Assembly: GCF_000512695.2 (NCBI RefSeq)
Contig: NZ_AZRW02000018.1
Span: 43,675-107,674, forward strand
Direction: 5' to 3'
DNA: 64,000 bases
DNA from: Pseudomonas sp. QTF5
Lineage (GTDB): Bacteria; Pseudomonadota; Gammaproteobacteria; Pseudomonadales; Pseudomonadaceae
Both the position numbers and the translations under genes were made by a program. How positions within the stretch are numbered: the stretch's first letter is position 1; each line of letters starts with the position of its first letter. A model generated the notes under the pieces. That model saw nothing but the letters and a program-made list of their open reading frames with translations, was not told the DNA's origin and made no database searches. Shown here in pieces: positions 14,388 to 22,804 of this stretch.

Positions 14388-15356
14388 TCAGTTCGCCACC
14401 CGAACCCCACCCAAACTGCCACTCAATTCATACGCCGCCAATTCCGCCTGATGCGCCGCCAATATCTCCGGCAACGACCCACGTAAGTACTCGACCCACG
14501 TCTTGATCTTCGCATCCAGATACTGCCGCGACGGGTAGATCGCATACAGATTCAGTTCCTGCGAGCGGTAATTCGGCATTACCCGTACCAGCGTGCCGTT
14601 GCGCAGCCCTTCAATTGCCGCATACACCGGTAAAACGCCGACCCCCATGCCACTGGAGATCGCAGTCTTCATCGCGTCAGCGGAGTTCACCAAAAACGGT
14701 GAGCTATTAATGGTGACCATTTCCTGGCCATCGGGGCCGTCGAAGGCCCACTTCTCCAGCGGGATCACCGGGCTTACCAGGCGCAGGCACGCGTGGTTGA
14801 GCAAATCGCTGGGCTTGTGTGCGCAACCGTTGGCTTTTACATAGGCGGGCGATGCGCAAACGATGCTGTAGGTGATGCCCAGGCGTTGGGAGACGAAGCC
14901 CGAGTCCGGCAGTTCGCTGGCGAGGACGATGGACACGTCGTAGCCCTCGTCGAGCAGATCCGGCACGCGGTTGGCCATGGTCAGGTCGAAGGTCACGTCC
15001 GGGTGGGTTTTGCGGTAGCGGGCGATGGCGTCGATCACGAAGTGCTGACCGATGCCGGTCATGGTGTGCACCTTGAGTTGCCCGGCCGGGCGCGCGTGGG
15101 CGTCGCTGGCCTCGGCTTCAGCTTCTTCGACGTAGGCCAGGATCTGCTCGCAACGCAATAGATAACGCTTACCGGCCTCGGTCAGGGCGATGCGGCGGGT
15201 GGTGCGGTTGAGCAGGCGGGTTTGCAGGTGGGCCTCCAGGTTGGAGACCGCGCGCGAGACGTTGGCCGTGGTGGTGTCGAGTTGCACGGCGGCGGCGGTG
15301 AAGCTGCCGGCCTCGGCCACGTAACTGAAGGCGCGCATGTTTTGCAAAGTGTCCAT
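14388..15356 (-). CDS. LysR-type regulator, divergent from the efflux operon
   Basis: 322-residue LysR-type regulator: winged helix at residues 1-60 (AFSYVAEAGSFTAAAVQLD, ANVSRAVSNLEAHLQTRLL) and a two-lobed effector-binding domain from about 90. It starts 285 bases from the GTG of the outer-membrane lipoprotein gene on the opposite strand, so it is the obvious candidate regulator of the four-gene efflux operon. Its own group is CrgA/AaeR-like, and homologues of the FUSC pump are aromatic-acid exporters under LysR control, which fits. GAGAG lies upstream of ATG 15356. Confidence 0.88.
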   Translation of the reverse strand: MDTLQNMRAFSYVAEAGSFTAAAVQLDTTTANVSRAVSNLEAHLQTRLLNRTTRRIALTEAGKRYLLRCEQILAYVEEAEAEASDAHARPAGQLKVHTMTGIGQHFVIDAIARYRKTHPDVTFDLTMANRVPDLLDEGYDVSIVLASELPDSGFVSQRLGITYSIVCASPAYVKANGCAHKPSDLLNHACLRLVSPVIPLEKWAFDGPDGQEMVTINSSPFLVNSADAMKTAISSGMGVGVLPVYAAIEGLRNGTLVRVMPNYRSQELNLYAIYPSRQYLDAKIKTWVEYLRGSLPEILAAHQAELAAYELSGSLGGVRVAN

Positions 15357-15517
15357 GGGGTGCTCTCTTGGCGAATGGCAAATTGTGACACGAAGTTTCT
15401 GCTTTTTTACAGACGACTAAAGATGGACCACGGGATTATCGCGTTAACGGTAACAAAGATTCACAGGAATCCCGGCTTATCGCCATTCGGGCCGCCCCCT
15501 AGAATCACGCCCATCCC

Positions 15518-15611
15518 TGTAGAAGCGAGGCTTGCCCGCGAAGGCCGTCCTCGCAGGCACCATGGCTGTCGCTTGACAAGACGCCTTCGCGGGCAAGCCT
15601 CGCTCCTACAG
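15518..15611. repeat. REP pair, variant core
   Basis: TGTAGAAGCGAGGCTTGCCC and GGGCAAGCCTCGCTCCTACA enclose about 45 bases. The pair lies between the LysR gene and the efflux operon, ending 30 bases before the operon start, so the operon promoter must lie before it or within 30 bases. Confidence 0.85.
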
Positions 15612-15641
15612 GATCTCCCCCTATTTCAGGAATTTGCAGCA

Positions 15642-17153
15642 GTGCCGCGTCGCATCAACAGAGCGCTCAAGACGGTAAGTGTTTTGGCTTTAACCCTGGC
15701 AATCAGCGGCTGCATCGGCACCGCAGGAATTGCCCCACAAGGCAAGGCACTGGAGGCCAATTCATTGGCCACCGACGACGCCATTCAGAGCGCCGCGCAG
15801 GATGCTCACTGGCCCACGGCCCAATGGTGGCAAGCCTACGGCGACCCGCAACTGAGCCGCTGGATCGACCTCGCCCTGCAAGGCAGCCCGAACATCGCCA
15901 TGGCCGCCGCGCGAGTGCGTCAGGCGCGGTCCATGGCCGGCATTGCCGAGTCCGCCGAGTCGTTGCAGATCAATGGCCAATCGACCCTCAAGCGCCACAA
16001 CTGGCCCACCGATCAGTTCTACGGCCCCGGCGAGTTGGCCAACACCACCACCTGGGACAACAACGCCGCACTGGGCTTCAGCTATGCCCTCGACCTTTGG
16101 GGGCGCGAAAGCAACGCCACCGAACGCGCGGTGGACATGGCCCACATGAGCGCCGCCGAAGCACGGCAGGCCCAGCTCGAATTGCAGAACAACATCGTCC
16201 GCGCCTACATCGAACTCTCGTTGCATTACGCGCAACGGGACATCGTCGCGGCGACCTTGAAGCAGCAACAGCAAATTCTCGACCTGGCACAGAAGCGTCT
16301 GGATGGTGGCATCGGCACGCATTTCGAAGTCAGCCAAGCCGAAACACCATTGCCGGAAACCCATCGGAAAATCGATGCGCTGGACGAAGAAATTGCTCTA
16401 AGCCGCAACCAACTCGCCGCGCTGGCCGGTAAGGGACCGGGGGAGGGCGCGCAGTTGCAACGGCCGACGCTGTCGTTGGGCGCGGCGCTGAAGTTGCCGT
16501 CGTCTTTGCCCGCGCAATTGCTTGGTCAACGCCCGGACGTGGTCGCCAGTCGCTGGCAAGTGGCGGCGCAGGCGCGAGGCATCGATGTCGCCCAAGCCGG
16601 TTTCTACCCCAACGTCGATCTGGTCGGCAGCCTCGGCTACATGGCCACCGGCGGCGGTGCGCTGGAGTTCCTCACCGGCAAGAAGCTCAACTACAGCGTG
16701 GGCCCGGCGATTTCGTTGCCAATCTTCGACGGCGGCCGCTTGCGTGCGGAGCTGGGCGAAGCCTCGGCCGGTTATGACATCGCGGTGGCCAGATACAACC
16801 AGACGCTGGTCAATGCACTGAAGAACATCTCCGACCAGCTGATTCGCCGCGAGTCGATGGACAAGCAACAAGCCTTCGCCGCCGAGTCGGTGGCCACGGC
16901 GCAGAAGACCTACGACATCGCGATGATCGCGTATCAGCGTGGGCTCACCGATTACCTCAACGTGCTCAATGCGCAGACGTTGTTGTTCAAGCAGCAACAA
17001 GTGCAGCAGCAGGTTCAGGCCGCACGCTTGAGTGCTCATGCCGAGTTGGTGACGGCGCTTGGCGGTGGACTTGGTGCGGGCAATGATGTGCCGAAGGACA
17101 ATCAGATCTCTGTACCGAAAACCCCGGCCCTTCTTAAGAATCTCTCGAATTGA
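15642..17153 (+). CDS. NodT-family outer-membrane efflux lipoprotein
   Basis: TolC-like outer-membrane channel of a tripartite pump (503 residues). It begins with a lipoprotein signal whose lipobox is I-S-G-C with the lipidated Cys at residue 24; two OEP repeats follow (PQLSRWIDLALQGSPNIAMA, and SLPAQLLGQRPDVVASRWQV after the midpoint). GTG at 15642 is used because it opens the signal peptide; the frame is open upstream only through a REP pair. A second REP pair separates it from the FUSC gene, but all four genes run the same way and make a complete exporter with the FUSC and HlyD-type partners. Confidence 0.88.
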   Translation: MPRRINRALKTVSVLALTLAISGCIGTAGIAPQGKALEANSLATDDAIQSAAQDAHWPTAQWWQAYGDPQLSRWIDLALQGSPNIAMAAARVRQARSMAGIAESAESLQINGQSTLKRHNWPTDQFYGPGELANTTTWDNNAALGFSYALDLWGRESNATERAVDMAHMSAAEARQAQLELQNNIVRAYIELSLHYAQRDIVAATLKQQQQILDLAQKRLDGGIGTHFEVSQAETPLPETHRKIDALDEEIALSRNQLAALAGKGPGEGAQLQRPTLSLGAALKLPSSLPAQLLGQRPDVVASRWQVAAQARGIDVAQAGFYPNVDLVGSLGYMATGGGALEFLTGKKLNYSVGPAISLPIFDGGRLRAELGEASAGYDIAVARYNQTLVNALKNISDQLIRRESMDKQQAFAAESVATAQKTYDIAMIAYQRGLTDYLNVLNAQTLLFKQQQVQQQVQAARLSAHAELVTALGGGLGAGNDVPKDNQISVPKTPALLKNLSN

Positions 17154-17163
17154 ACACGCAACC

Positions 17164-17253
17164 TGTGGGAGCGGGCTTGCTCGCGAAAGCGGTGTGTCAG
17201 GCGAAATCCGCGTTGACTGACACTCCGTCTTCGCGAGCAAGCCCGCTCCCACA
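17164..17253. repeat. REP pair (REPIN), type 1, inside the efflux operon
   Basis: TGTGGGAGCGGGCTTGCTCG and CGAGCAAGCCCGCTCCCACA, in the 147-base gap between the lipoprotein and FUSC genes. Confidence 0.9.
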
Positions 17254-17300
17254 GGGGCCGAGTTCTCGCCGCACAACCCAAGACCATTGAGCAAAATTCC

Positions 17301-19493
17301 ATGACTCCCTTGCCCGCACCTTTGCGCTGGCTGTATTCCCTTGAATGGCGCCGGGGTTTCTTCGACTGGGCACGCAGCGACGGCGTGACCTGGGTGTACA
17401 TTTTCAAGGTGCTGTTCGCCGCGTTCCTGACCCTGTGGCTGGCCATGCGCCTTGAGTTGCCGCAACCGCGCACTGCGATGATCACCGTGTTCATCGTCAT
17501 GCAACCGCAAAGCGGCCAAGTGTTCGCCAAGAGTTTCTATCGCTTCCTCGGCACGTTGGCCGGGTCGGCGGTGATGGTCGTGTTGATTGCCTTGTTTGCG
17601 CAGAACACCGAACTGTTCCTCGGCTCGCTGGCGATCTGGGTCGGCCTCTGCTCGGCCGGTGCGGCGCGTTATCGCAACTTCCGCGCTTACGGATTTGTGC
17701 TCGCCGGTTATACGGCGGCGATGGTCGGACTGCCTGCCCTGGCCCACCCCGACGGCGCGTTCATGGCGGCGGTCTGGCGCGTATTGGAAATCTCCCTGGG
17801 GATTCTCTGCTCGACGCTGGTCAGCGCCGCGATCCTGCCGCAAACCGCCAGCGCCGCGATGCGCAATGCCTTGTATCAGCGCTTCGGCGTGTTTGCCTTG
17901 TTCGCCACCGATGGCTTGCGCGGTCGCAGTCAGCGCGAGGCGTTTGAAGCGAACAACGTGCGGTTTATCGCCGAGGCGGTGGGCCTGGAAGGGCTGCGCA
18001 GCGTCACGGTGTTCGAAGACCCGCACATGCGTCGGCGCAACGGCCGGCTCAGCCGTTTGAACAGCGAATTCATGGGCATCACCACGCGCTTCAATGCCCT
18101 GCATCAGTTGCTCGAACGCCTGCGCAGCAGCGGCACTGATCATGTTGTCGCGGCGATCAAACCGGGGTTACAGGCTCTGGCCGAAGTGCTCGACGGCTTC
18201 AGCGGTCGCGCCTTGACCAGCCCCGACGCTGCACGCCTGGCCACCGCTTTGGCAACCTATAAGGAAAACTTGCCGGCGCGTGTCCGCAGCCTGCGGGCGA
18301 CCTTTCAGGAGAGTGCTCCGAGCGACGCCGAGCAGCTGGATTTTCACACCGCCTACGAGCTGCTTTATCGCTTCGTCGACGACCTGCACAGTTATGCACA
18401 GACCCACGCGTCCCTGGCCGATCACCGCCACGAACGGGAACGTTGGGACGAGCCCTTCACCCCGCAAACCAACTGGCTGGCCTCGGCGGCGTCGGGTATT
18501 CGCGCAGCATTCATCCTCGTGGTGCTCGGCAGTTATTGGGTGGCCACCGCGTGGCCGAGCGGGGCGACCATGACCCTGATCGCTGCCGCCACGGTCGGCC
18601 TTTCAGCGGCGACTCCGAACCCCAAGCGCATGGCGTTTCAGATGGCCTGCGGGACGTTGCTCGGGGCGTTGATCGGCTTCGTCGAGATGTTTTTCATCTT
18701 CCCCTGGATCGACGGATTTCCGTTGCTCTGCGTGATGCTCGCGCCGGTAATCGTGTTCGGTGCGTTCCTGACTTCACGGCCGCAATACGCCGGGGTTGGC
18801 TTGGGATTGCTGATCTTCTTCAGCACCGGTTCGGTGCCGGACAACCTCACGGTTTACAACCCTTACGCCTTCATCAACGACTACATCGCCATGATCATGG
18901 GCATGCTGGTGTGCGCGGCGGCCGGGGCGATCATTTTGCCGCCCAACAGCCGCTGGTTATGGCGACGGTTGGAGCAGGATTTGCGCGGACAAGTGGTGTA
19001 CGCCATCAGCGGCAAACTCAAAGGTTTGGCATCGAGTTTCGAAAGCCGCACTCGCGATCTTTTGCATCAGGCCTACGGCCTCGCAGCGGGACAGCCACAG
19101 GTGCAACGGGACTTGCTGCGCTGGATGTTCGTGGTGTTGGAAGTCGGCCACGCGATCATCGAGTTGCGCAAGGAACAGGCGATTCTGCCGGTGCATCCGG
19201 CGTACGCCGAATCACAACCGTGGCGCCAGTCAATCCGGATGATGGGGCGTTCGCTGGTGCGACTGTTTCTGCAACCGAGCCAGAGCAATCTGGAGCGTGC
19301 TCTGGTCGCGGTCGATCATGCGATCAGCTGCGTGCAGGCCACCGACGAACCGTTCGCACCGCACTTCGATACCTCTGCCTTGCGTCGGGTGAAGAGCTAC
19401 TTGCACTTCATCCGCACCTCGCTGCTCGACCCGCAATCGCCATTGGCCTCCTACGCCATCGGCAAGACCCAAGGACTTGAACATGCCACGTGA
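17301..19493 (+). CDS. FUSC-family inner-membrane transporter (AaeB-like)
   Basis: Inner-membrane component (730 residues) of an aromatic-acid or drug efflux system of the fusaric acid resistance / AaeB type. It shows two membrane blocks, residues about 35-165 (FKVLFAAFLTLWLAMRLELPQPRTAM) and about 395-545 (AAFILVVLGSYWVATAWPSG), each followed by a large cytoplasmic part, the usual duplicated layout. ATG at 17301 begins MTPLPAPLRWLYSLEWRRG. The gene overlaps the DUF1656 gene by 11 bases, so the two are translationally coupled. Substrate is not visible from sequence. Confidence 0.88.
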   Translation: MTPLPAPLRWLYSLEWRRGFFDWARSDGVTWVYIFKVLFAAFLTLWLAMRLELPQPRTAMITVFIVMQPQSGQVFAKSFYRFLGTLAGSAVMVVLIALFAQNTELFLGSLAIWVGLCSAGAARYRNFRAYGFVLAGYTAAMVGLPALAHPDGAFMAAVWRVLEISLGILCSTLVSAAILPQTASAAMRNALYQRFGVFALFATDGLRGRSQREAFEANNVRFIAEAVGLEGLRSVTVFEDPHMRRRNGRLSRLNSEFMGITTRFNALHQLLERLRSSGTDHVVAAIKPGLQALAEVLDGFSGRALTSPDAARLATALATYKENLPARVRSLRATFQESAPSDAEQLDFHTAYELLYRFVDDLHSYAQTHASLADHRHERERWDEPFTPQTNWLASAASGIRAAFILVVLGSYWVATAWPSGATMTLIAAATVGLSAATPNPKRMAFQMACGTLLGALIGFVEMFFIFPWIDGFPLLCVMLAPVIVFGAFLTSRPQYAGVGLGLLIFFSTGSVPDNLTVYNPYAFINDYIAMIMGMLVCAAAGAIILPPNSRWLWRRLEQDLRGQVVYAISGKLKGLASSFESRTRDLLHQAYGLAAGQPQVQRDLLRWMFVVLEVGHAIIELRKEQAILPVHPAYAESQPWRQSIRMMGRSLVRLFLQPSQSNLERALVAVDHAISCVQATDEPFAPHFDTSALRRVKSYLHFIRTSLLDPQSPLASYAIGKTQGLEHAT

Positions 19494-19683
19494 AATCGCC
19501 TTCCACGGCGTGTACATGCCGACCATGACCCTGATGTTTTTCATTGCGGCGGCGCTGGCCTGGGCGCTGGATCGATTCCTGTCCGGGTTCGATCTGTACC
19601 GCTTTTTCTGGCACCCGGCGCTGCTGCGCCTGAGCCTGTTTACCTGTCTGTTCGGCGCCCTGGCGCTGACTGTTTACCGTTGA
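19483..19683 (+). CDS. DUF1656 small membrane protein of the FUSC pump
   Basis: 66-residue protein with two membrane segments (residues about 14-32 and 46-64), the small AaeX-like partner almost always found between FUSC and HlyD genes. Start ATG 19483 with AAGGA at 19471-19475; the preceding in-frame TTG lacks spacing. It overlaps the end of the FUSC gene. Function within the pump is unknown in the family. Confidence 0.86.
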   Translation: MPREIAFHGVYMPTMTLMFFIAAALAWALDRFLSGFDLYRFFWHPALLRLSLFTCLFGALALTVYR

Positions 19684-19708
19684 CTCTCTATTTCTGAAGA
19701 AGGCCCTG

Positions 19709-20572
19709 ATGAAAAAGCTTTTCAGCCTGCTCGCGACCCTGCTGGTGTTGGCCCTTGCGCTGTGGATCGGCCGGACCCTGTGGGTGCATTACATGGACAC
19801 GCCCTGGACCCGCGACGGCCGGGTGCGCGCCGACATCATCAATGTCGCCGCCGACGTTACCGGTGAAGTGGTGGACGTGCCGGTGCGCGACAACCAGCTA
19901 GTGAAGAAGGGCGATTTGCTGATGCGCATCGACCCCGAGCATTACCGCATCGCGGTGAAACAGGCGCAGTCACTGGTGGCCTCGCGCAAAGCGACCTGGG
20001 AGATGCGCAAGGTCAACGCCCATCGCCGCGCCGACCTCGACAACCTGGTGATCTCCAGGGAAAACCGCGACGACGCCAGCAACATCGCCGACTCTGCCCT
20101 GGCCGATTACCAGCACGCACAAGCGCAACTGGAAGCGGCGGAGTTGAATCTAAAACGCACTGAAGTGCGCGCGGCGGTGGACGGCTATGTGACCAACCTC
20201 AACGTCCATCGTGGTGATTACGCACGCATTGGTGAGGCGAAAATGGCGGTGGTCGATATGAACTCGTTCTGGGTGTATGGCTTCTTCGAAGAAACCAAAT
20301 TGCCGCATGTGCGCGTGGGCGATAAAGCCGATATGCAACTGATGAGCGGTGAAGTGCTCAAGGGGCATGTGGAAAGTATTTCTCGGGGTATCTACGATCG
20401 CGACAACCCGGAAAGCCGCGAGTTGATTGCCGATGTGAATCCGACGTTCAACTGGGTGCGTCTGGCGCAGCGGGTGCCGGTGCGGATTCACATTGATCAA
20501 GTGCCGGAGGGCGTGCTGTTGGCGGCGGGGATTACTTGCACCGTTGTGGTGAAGCAGGTGGTTGAGGAGTAA
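19709..20572 (+). CDS. HlyD-family periplasmic adaptor (AaeA/EmrA-like)
   Basis: Membrane-fusion protein (287 residues) that joins the FUSC pump to the outer-membrane channel. One N-terminal membrane anchor (residues 5-25), then a split biotinyl-lipoyl-like domain (NVAADVTGEVVDVPVRDNQLVKKGDLLMRID, and EVRAAVDGYVTNLNVHRGDYA) around a short coiled coil with two arms (about residues 85-150), and a beta-barrel domain (FWVYGFFEETKLPHVRVGDKA). GAAGAAGG precedes ATG 19709. The last gene of the operon; a REP pair follows. Confidence 0.9.
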   Translation: MKKLFSLLATLLVLALALWIGRTLWVHYMDTPWTRDGRVRADIINVAADVTGEVVDVPVRDNQLVKKGDLLMRIDPEHYRIAVKQAQSLVASRKATWEMRKVNAHRRADLDNLVISRENRDDASNIADSALADYQHAQAQLEAAELNLKRTEVRAAVDGYVTNLNVHRGDYARIGEAKMAVVDMNSFWVYGFFEETKLPHVRVGDKADMQLMSGEVLKGHVESISRGIYDRDNPESRELIADVNPTFNWVRLAQRVPVRIHIDQVPEGVLLAAGITCTVVVKQVVEE

Positions 20573-20593
20573 CTGACAGACCGAGTCGCCTGC

Positions 20594-20686
20594 TTCGCGA
20601 GCAAGCCCGCTCCCACACTTGATCTACTTTGTGCACATATTTTGTGTTCACTGAAGATCAAGTGTGGGAGCGGGCTTGCTCGCGAA
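20594..20686. repeat. REP pair (REPIN), type 1, with long palindromic loop
   Basis: TTCGCGAGCAAGCCCGCTCC at one end and GGAGCGGGCTTGCTCGCGAA at the other. The inverted homology continues past the core (CACACTTGATCT against AGATCAAGTGTG), making this the most symmetrical copy in the window. Located after the efflux operon. Confidence 0.9.
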
Positions 20687-20722
20687 TGGAGCGACTCGGT
20701 CCCTCAGGCAGATGGCGACAGT

Positions 20723-21121
20723 TCACTCCTTGCAAAACGTCTCATGCAAATGCCGCCAAATCACCTTGCCATCGGCCTGTTTCTCAAACACCACCGAGGA
20801 TCGCCGATCGGAATGAAGCCCCGTCGCATCGGTCTGCTGCTCGCGGTAACTCACCACTGCGCCGCCGTCATACAGCGCGACACCTCGCAATTCGCTGAGC
20901 TCAATCCTGAACCCGAGCTTCTTCCCGCCCGCCAGCAGAAACAATTCATTCAACGCCTCAAAATCCAGCACCCGGCCCAACGGCGAGATCATGGAAAACT
21001 GCGGCGAAAAACGCGTCAGCAATAGCTCAAGCTCGGACTCGTCTCGTTCCTCGGCCAGCCATTGCTCGATGGCTATGTGGGCCTGGATCACTTCGTCAAA
21101 GTATTCGGTGTAGTCGGTCAT
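20723..21121 (-). CDS. NTF2/SnoaL-like (DUF4440-type) protein
   Basis: 132-residue protein with the small cone-shaped NTF2-like fold pattern: N-terminal helix (FDEVIQAHIAIEQWLAEE), central strands (FSMISPLGRVLDFEAL) and a final strand pair (DGGAVVSYREQQTD, DRRSSVVFEKQADGKVIWRHLHETF). Such proteins often bind or convert small molecules, but no catalytic residues stand out. ATG 21121 is preferred over GTG 21136; no strong ribosome site for either. Not clearly in an operon with the neighbouring SDR gene, which ends 83 bases further on the same strand. Confidence 0.75.
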   Translation of the reverse strand: MTDYTEYFDEVIQAHIAIEQWLAEERDESELELLLTRFSPQFSMISPLGRVLDFEALNELFLLAGGKKLGFRIELSELRGVALYDGGAVVSYREQQTDATGLHSDRRSSVVFEKQADGKVIWRHLHETFCKE

Positions 21122-21203
21122 GGGACGTTCGGTCACTTATGGATTTCAGAAAAGTTTCGGAATTTTCGATGATTGTGCTGTGCCCTTCGCGGGCAACTCG
21201 GTC

Positions 21204-22028
21204 TCAAAGTTGCCCGCGCAACCCGAACCGCTTCATCAACCCCGACTCCAGCAACCCCTTGGGCAACAACCCCGCCATCAACGGCAACGCCCGGCTGCCG
21301 TTACCCAAACGCACCAGACGCGGCGGTTTATTCTGCTGCACGGCCTTCAATAAACCGGCGGCAAATTCACTGGCCGGCGTCGGCTTGTCCTGAGACGCCT
21401 TGGCCCGCGCACGAATACCTTCACGTAGCGGCCACCACGGAGATTGTTCGGTGATCAGTTGCTCAGCTTCGTTGCCGGCATTTTTCGCGAAGCTGGACGC
21501 GATAGCCCCTGGCTGAACTTCCATTACCCGCACACCGAAGGGTGCCAGTTCCATGCGCAACGCATCGCTCAAGGCATGCACCGCAGCTTTCGAAGCACAG
21601 TAAGCACCGGCAAACGGCGTGACTAGAACCCCGGAAACGCTGCCGATGTTCACCACCAGGCCCCTGGCGCGACGCAGCACCGGGAACATCGCGCGAGTCA
21701 CGCCGACGATGGCAAACACGTTGGTTTCGAATTGCCGCTGCATGGCCGGCACACCGCCGTCGAGCAGGGGGCCCATAGCGCCATAACCGGCATTGTTGAT
21801 CAGCACATCAAGGCCGCCGCACTGCTGATTGATCCGCTCACTCAGTTGTTCGAGGGCCGGACCATCGTTCACGTCCAGTTGCACGGCGGTGAACCCGGCG
21901 GCGGTTAGAGCGGCTACGTCTTCAGCCTTGCGGGCGCTGGCCCAGACTTCGTAACCGGCACTTTTGAAAGCGTCGGCGAGGGCGCGGCCAATGCCGCTGG
22001 AGCAACCGGTAATCAACGCAATGGGCAT
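21204..22028 (-). CDS. Short-chain dehydrogenase/reductase
   Basis: Classical SDR oxidoreductase (274 residues). NAD(P)-binding motif TGCSSGIGRAL at residues 7-17, NNAG at about 82-85, and the catalytic set Ser (NIGSVSGV), Tyr-x-x-x-Lys (YCASK). The ASARK segment after the second strand suggests NADP preference. Substrate unknown. Next to the 154-residue membrane protein gene upstream (30-base gap), so both may be co-transcribed. Confidence 0.88.
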   Translation of the reverse strand: MPIALITGCSSGIGRALADAFKSAGYEVWASARKAEDVAALTAAGFTAVQLDVNDGPALEQLSERINQQCGGLDVLINNAGYGAMGPLLDGGVPAMQRQFETNVFAIVGVTRAMFPVLRRARGLVVNIGSVSGVLVTPFAGAYCASKAAVHALSDALRMELAPFGVRVMEVQPGAIASSFAKNAGNEAEQLITEQSPWWPLREGIRARAKASQDKPTPASEFAAGLLKAVQQNKPPRLVRLGNGSRALPLMAGLLPKGLLESGLMKRFGLRGQL

Positions 22029-22058
22029 GGGCGCGGTCCTTGTGCAAAAGAAAAGGGA

Positions 22059-22523
22059 TCAGTCGGAGAAACTACCCTGCAAACGCTCGGCGCGAAATTC
22101 CAGGGTTTGCGGGCGATAACCGGGGCGCAGGGGCGGCATAGGCAAGCAGTCTTCCCAATTGCCGCCGGCCTGCAATTCGCCGGGGCCGCGATAGCGCGGT
22201 GCGGCATATTGATTGTCAGCCAGATTGACCGTATCGCCCGGTGCATAAGCGGCGATTCGCCAACGCAGTTCGGTCAGCGGCACATCGTTGCCGTTGTTCA
22301 TCGTCAGCTTCAAGGGGCGATCTGCCGGGCAGTGTTCGGGCGCGTAGGTGATGCGCAGCTCAAGGCGCGCCAGTTGCTTGACCTCGCGGGTGTCCAGCCA
22401 GAATACCCACACCGCCACCAGACCCAATCCGAAGGCGGCTGCCATGGACACCGGCACGGCCTTGGACGGGTAGCGCAGCAGCAGGATCAGCCAGGTGATG
22501 ACCAGCAGGACGCCGATGAACAT
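22059..22523 (-). CDS. Small membrane protein of unknown function
   Basis: 154 residues with two hydrophobic N-terminal segments (residues 1-17, MFIGVLLVITWLILLL; about 27-45, MAAAFGLGLVAVWVF) and a soluble C-terminal part of beta character (ARLELRITYAPEHCPADRPLK, LTELRWRIAAYAPGDTV) containing two cysteines. Similar Pseudomonas proteins are sometimes labelled multidrug transporter, but nothing here supports transport by itself. ATG 22523 with GAGG 10 bases upstream; a longer open frame runs back into a REP pair. Possibly in an operon with the downstream SDR gene. Confidence 0.7.
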   Translation of the reverse strand: MFIGVLLVITWLILLLRYPSKAVPVSMAAAFGLGLVAVWVFWLDTREVKQLARLELRITYAPEHCPADRPLKLTMNNGNDVPLTELRWRIAAYAPGDTVNLADNQYAAPRYRGPGELQAGGNWEDCLPMPPLRPGYRPQTLEFRAERLQGSFSD

Positions 22524-22615
22524 GACGCGAAACCTCGGGAAGGGAAAGAGCATCCTACCTAAGCGTAGGTGGGATTGGCGATGGGCATGATTCCTGCGTT
22601 GGACGTTATGCCCCC

Positions 22616-22697
22616 TTCGCGAGCAAGCCCGCTCCCACATTCGACCAAGTTGTCTTATGGGAATGCGATTAAATGTGGGAGCGGGCTTGCTCGCGAA
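22616..22697. repeat. REP pair (REPIN), type 1
   Basis: TTCGCGAGCAAGCCCGCTCC and GGAGCGGGCTTGCTCGCGAA across about 35 bases, between the alginate operon terminator and the small membrane protein gene. Confidence 0.9.
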
Positions 22698-22726
22698 GGG
22701 GCCCTCTGAATCGCTGCAAAACCTAA

Positions 22727-22792
22727 AAAAAAGCCCCCGCCCAACCCACTGCGGATAGGGACGCAGCGGGCTGGACGAGGGCTATTTATTTT
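22727..22792 (-). terminator. Terminator of the alginate operon
   Basis: On the minus strand AGCCCTCGTCCAGCCCGCTGCG can pair with the following CGCAGTGGGTTGGGCGGGGG region, and the hairpin is followed by CTTTTTTTT (AAAAAAAAG at about 22727-22735 on the plus strand). It sits 12 bases after the algA stop. Confidence 0.82.
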
Positions 22793-22804
22793 TTACCGGT
22801 CAAA

